Origin: Yes71-27 sp040758635
GTDB lineage: Bacteria > Bacillota > Desulfotomaculia > Desulfotomaculales > Ammonificaceae
Assembly: GCA_040758635.1 (NCBI GenBank)
Contig: JBFLVI010000068.1
Span: 1-6,470, forward strand
Reading direction: 5' to 3'
Length of the DNA: 6,470 nt
Below, in pieces: positions 5,813 to 6,470 of the stretch. Position numbers and translations under genes: made by a program. Below the pieces are notes generated by a model that did no database searches, had not been told where the DNA came from, and saw nothing but the letters and a program-made list of their open reading frames with translations. The stretch's first letter is position 1, and each line of letters starts with the position of its first letter.

Positions 5813-6022
5813 TTAGCAGGGCGTGTTACCCGGCCAGACCCAGCAGCGTACGGGGATGCCGGTGCGGGTGACTGCCAACCCGATTACAGCTTGCGGCAAA
5901 TTACATTCGTCTTTGGAGTGCCCCCGCCGCCGTAAACCGCCATCCTCGTCTTCTTCTTCGATTTCAAAGTAGGTGGAGGTGGTATCGAAGTAGATGAGAT
6001 CCACTTCAAGGTTGAAAAGATC
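5813..6022 (-). pseudogene. IS1634-family transposase, internal fragment
   Basis: This minus-strand fragment of 69 residues belongs to a DDE transposase of the IS1634 group, normally about 500-600 residues. It reads DLFNLEVDLIYFDTTSTYFE (the Asp of FDTT is the first catalytic residue), then an acidic patch, LRRRGHSKD, and VIGLAVTRTGIPVRCWVWPGNT. Both sides are lost. At 6022 the frame is cut by the terminal repeat of an IS256-family element; beyond it the frame meets a stop. After PGNT, near 5820, the sequence ends in Pro-Cys-stop next to the REP-like hairpin. It has no start of its own apart from a GTG at 6002-6004, and is inactive. Confidence 0.85.
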
Positions 6023-6342
6023 GAGTAGTGTCCATTATGATGGTGTAAAATTGGTGGGGCTTTAAGCAGGAGAGCCACCCCTCCCTCTGGTAGATAAGAA
6101 ATGTCACAATCTCAACCACCAGGAGGGAGAAAGGATGGCTCACTACCAGGTTACCGTAGACCGCGATCTCTTGCAAGGGTTATTTGTCCGGGATGATGGC
6201 CTGGCGCGGTTGGTGGAGGACATAGTGAACCAGATACTCGATGCTCAGGCTACCGAGCAACTCAGGGCCAAGCCGTACGAACGTACCGAAGAGCGGCAGG
6301 GGTACCGCAACGGGCATCGGGATAAGCTGCTCAAGTCTCGCG
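6023..6342 (+). mobile_element. IS256-family element, left part only
   Basis: The left end starts at about 6023, where the reading frame of the IS1634 scrap stops. The terminal repeat spans about 6023-6050: GAGTAGTGTCC followed by ATTATGATGGTGTAAAA. It resembles the IS256 end (GATAAAGTCC...GTGTAAAA), as far as I remember that sequence. The transposase gene begins at 6135. The element is cut at about 6342 by another insertion, so its right end is not visible here. Confidence 0.75.
6081..6129 (+). promoter_or_regulatory. Hairpin covering IS256 transposase ribosome site
   Basis: CTCCCTC (6081-6087) pairs with GAGGGAG (6123-6129). After a single bulged G (6122), TGGT (6088-6091) pairs with ACCA (6118-6121), eleven pairs in all. 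The 3' arm contains the ribosome site GGAGGGAG of the transposase gene at 6135. In an mRNA reading in from outside the element this would block translation, a strategy known from IS10 and IS50. The effect is inferred. Confidence 0.55.
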
Positions 6343-6344
6343 TG
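6135..6344 (+). pseudogene. IS256-family transposase, N-terminal fragment
   Basis: The first 70 codons match the N-terminus of IS256-family (mutator-type) transposases, normally about 400 residues: MAHYQVTVDRDLLQGLF, LARLVEDIVNQIL, AQATEQL and YERTEERQGYRNGHRDK. The ATG has GGAGGGAG five bases upstream. After LLKSRV the family would continue GTL.LRVP, but the sequence turns into the end of another IS, and the frame stops at 6384-6386 after 13 foreign codons. All catalytic DDE residues are missing, so it is dead. It was broken by the insertion, not by gradual decay: no internal stops or frameshifts are seen. Confidence 0.88.
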
Positions 6345-6470
6345 TGTTTATTGCAAAATAGAAATACCGGGAATTGCAAAGAGTAATCCCTGAAGTTGCA
6401 AAGAAAAATTCCCTGTTATTGCAGAAAGGCCATTGCAGCGTCCCCCAAAACACCCTTACCCTTGTAGTTG
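6343..6470. mobile_element. End of another IS, IS21-like
   Basis: From about 6343 or 6345 (both begin TG) the IS256 frame gives way to DNA with regularly spaced TTGCA repeats, the pattern expected of an IS21-type end. No coding sequence of this element lies within the window, so the family is inferred from the repeat layout alone. It is the youngest insertion seen at this edge, as it interrupts the IS256 gene. Confidence 0.55.
6351..6437. repeat. TTGCA direct repeats, 22-23 bp spacing
   Basis: TTGCAA or TTGCAG begins at 6351, 6374, 6396 and 6419 (steps of 23, 22 and 23 bp), with a fifth copy at 6433 (14 bp on). The first three units share more: an A-rich stretch follows TTGCAAA, then a CC-containing run (ACCGGGA, TCCCTGA, TCCCTGT). 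The step equals that of the repeats at 915-1032, though the sequence differs. They are probably transposase binding sites. Confidence 0.7.

Noticed and set aside
5884..6078. 64-codon minus-strand frame
   Set aside because: A shifted frame over the IS1634 scrap that crosses the IS256 junction; the 5813-6022 frame has the real homology.

Overview
The window reads like a piece of accessory DNA from a Gram-positive, Clostridia-type Firmicute. A member of the Desulfotomaculum/Pelotomaculum group would fit, but the genus is a guess. The basis is strong AGGAGG-type ribosome binding sites, Gram-positive style signal peptides, and IS21, IS256 and IS1634 family debris. No housekeeping gene is intact. 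Both edges lie in IS-like DNA, so the window may be a contig that ends at repeats.

Left part (1-1032): a broken IS21-family element on the minus strand. Its istA transposase gene is cut just after the second catalytic Asp and has no istB. Its outer end carries five exact 23-bp-spaced direct repeats and ends at about 1032, inside the 5' end of an exported-protein gene.

Middle part A (1033-2897): three tightly packed plus-strand genes of unknown function. The first is the decapitated exported protein, the second (1585-2334) an intact secreted protein with a clean signal peptide, the third (2358-2897) a single-pass membrane protein with an outside helical domain. They look like one transcription unit working at the cell surface. 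Behind them is gene debris, including a minus-strand C-terminal scrap of a TatD-type hydrolase (2930-3003), then an intrinsic terminator (3244-3286).

Middle part B (3372-5593): a GAF-LuxR regulator (3372-4223), a pair of CCC-N7-GGG inverted repeats that look like a double operator (4244-4284), a long leader, a secreted aromatic-rich protein (4443-5279) and a small membrane protein (5288-5593), closed by a strong hairpin (5653-5688). A plausible reading is that the regulator controls the secreted/membrane pair, but this is inference from layout.

Right part (5689-6470): an IS graveyard. In order it holds a REP-like hairpin, an internal scrap of an IS1634-family transposase, the left end and N-terminus of an IS256-family element inserted into that scrap, and the end of a further IS (IS21-like, 22-23 bp repeats) inserted into the IS256 gene. 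No recognised defence, CRISPR or biosynthetic system is present. The most novel content is the set of uncharacterised exported proteins and the putative double operator.
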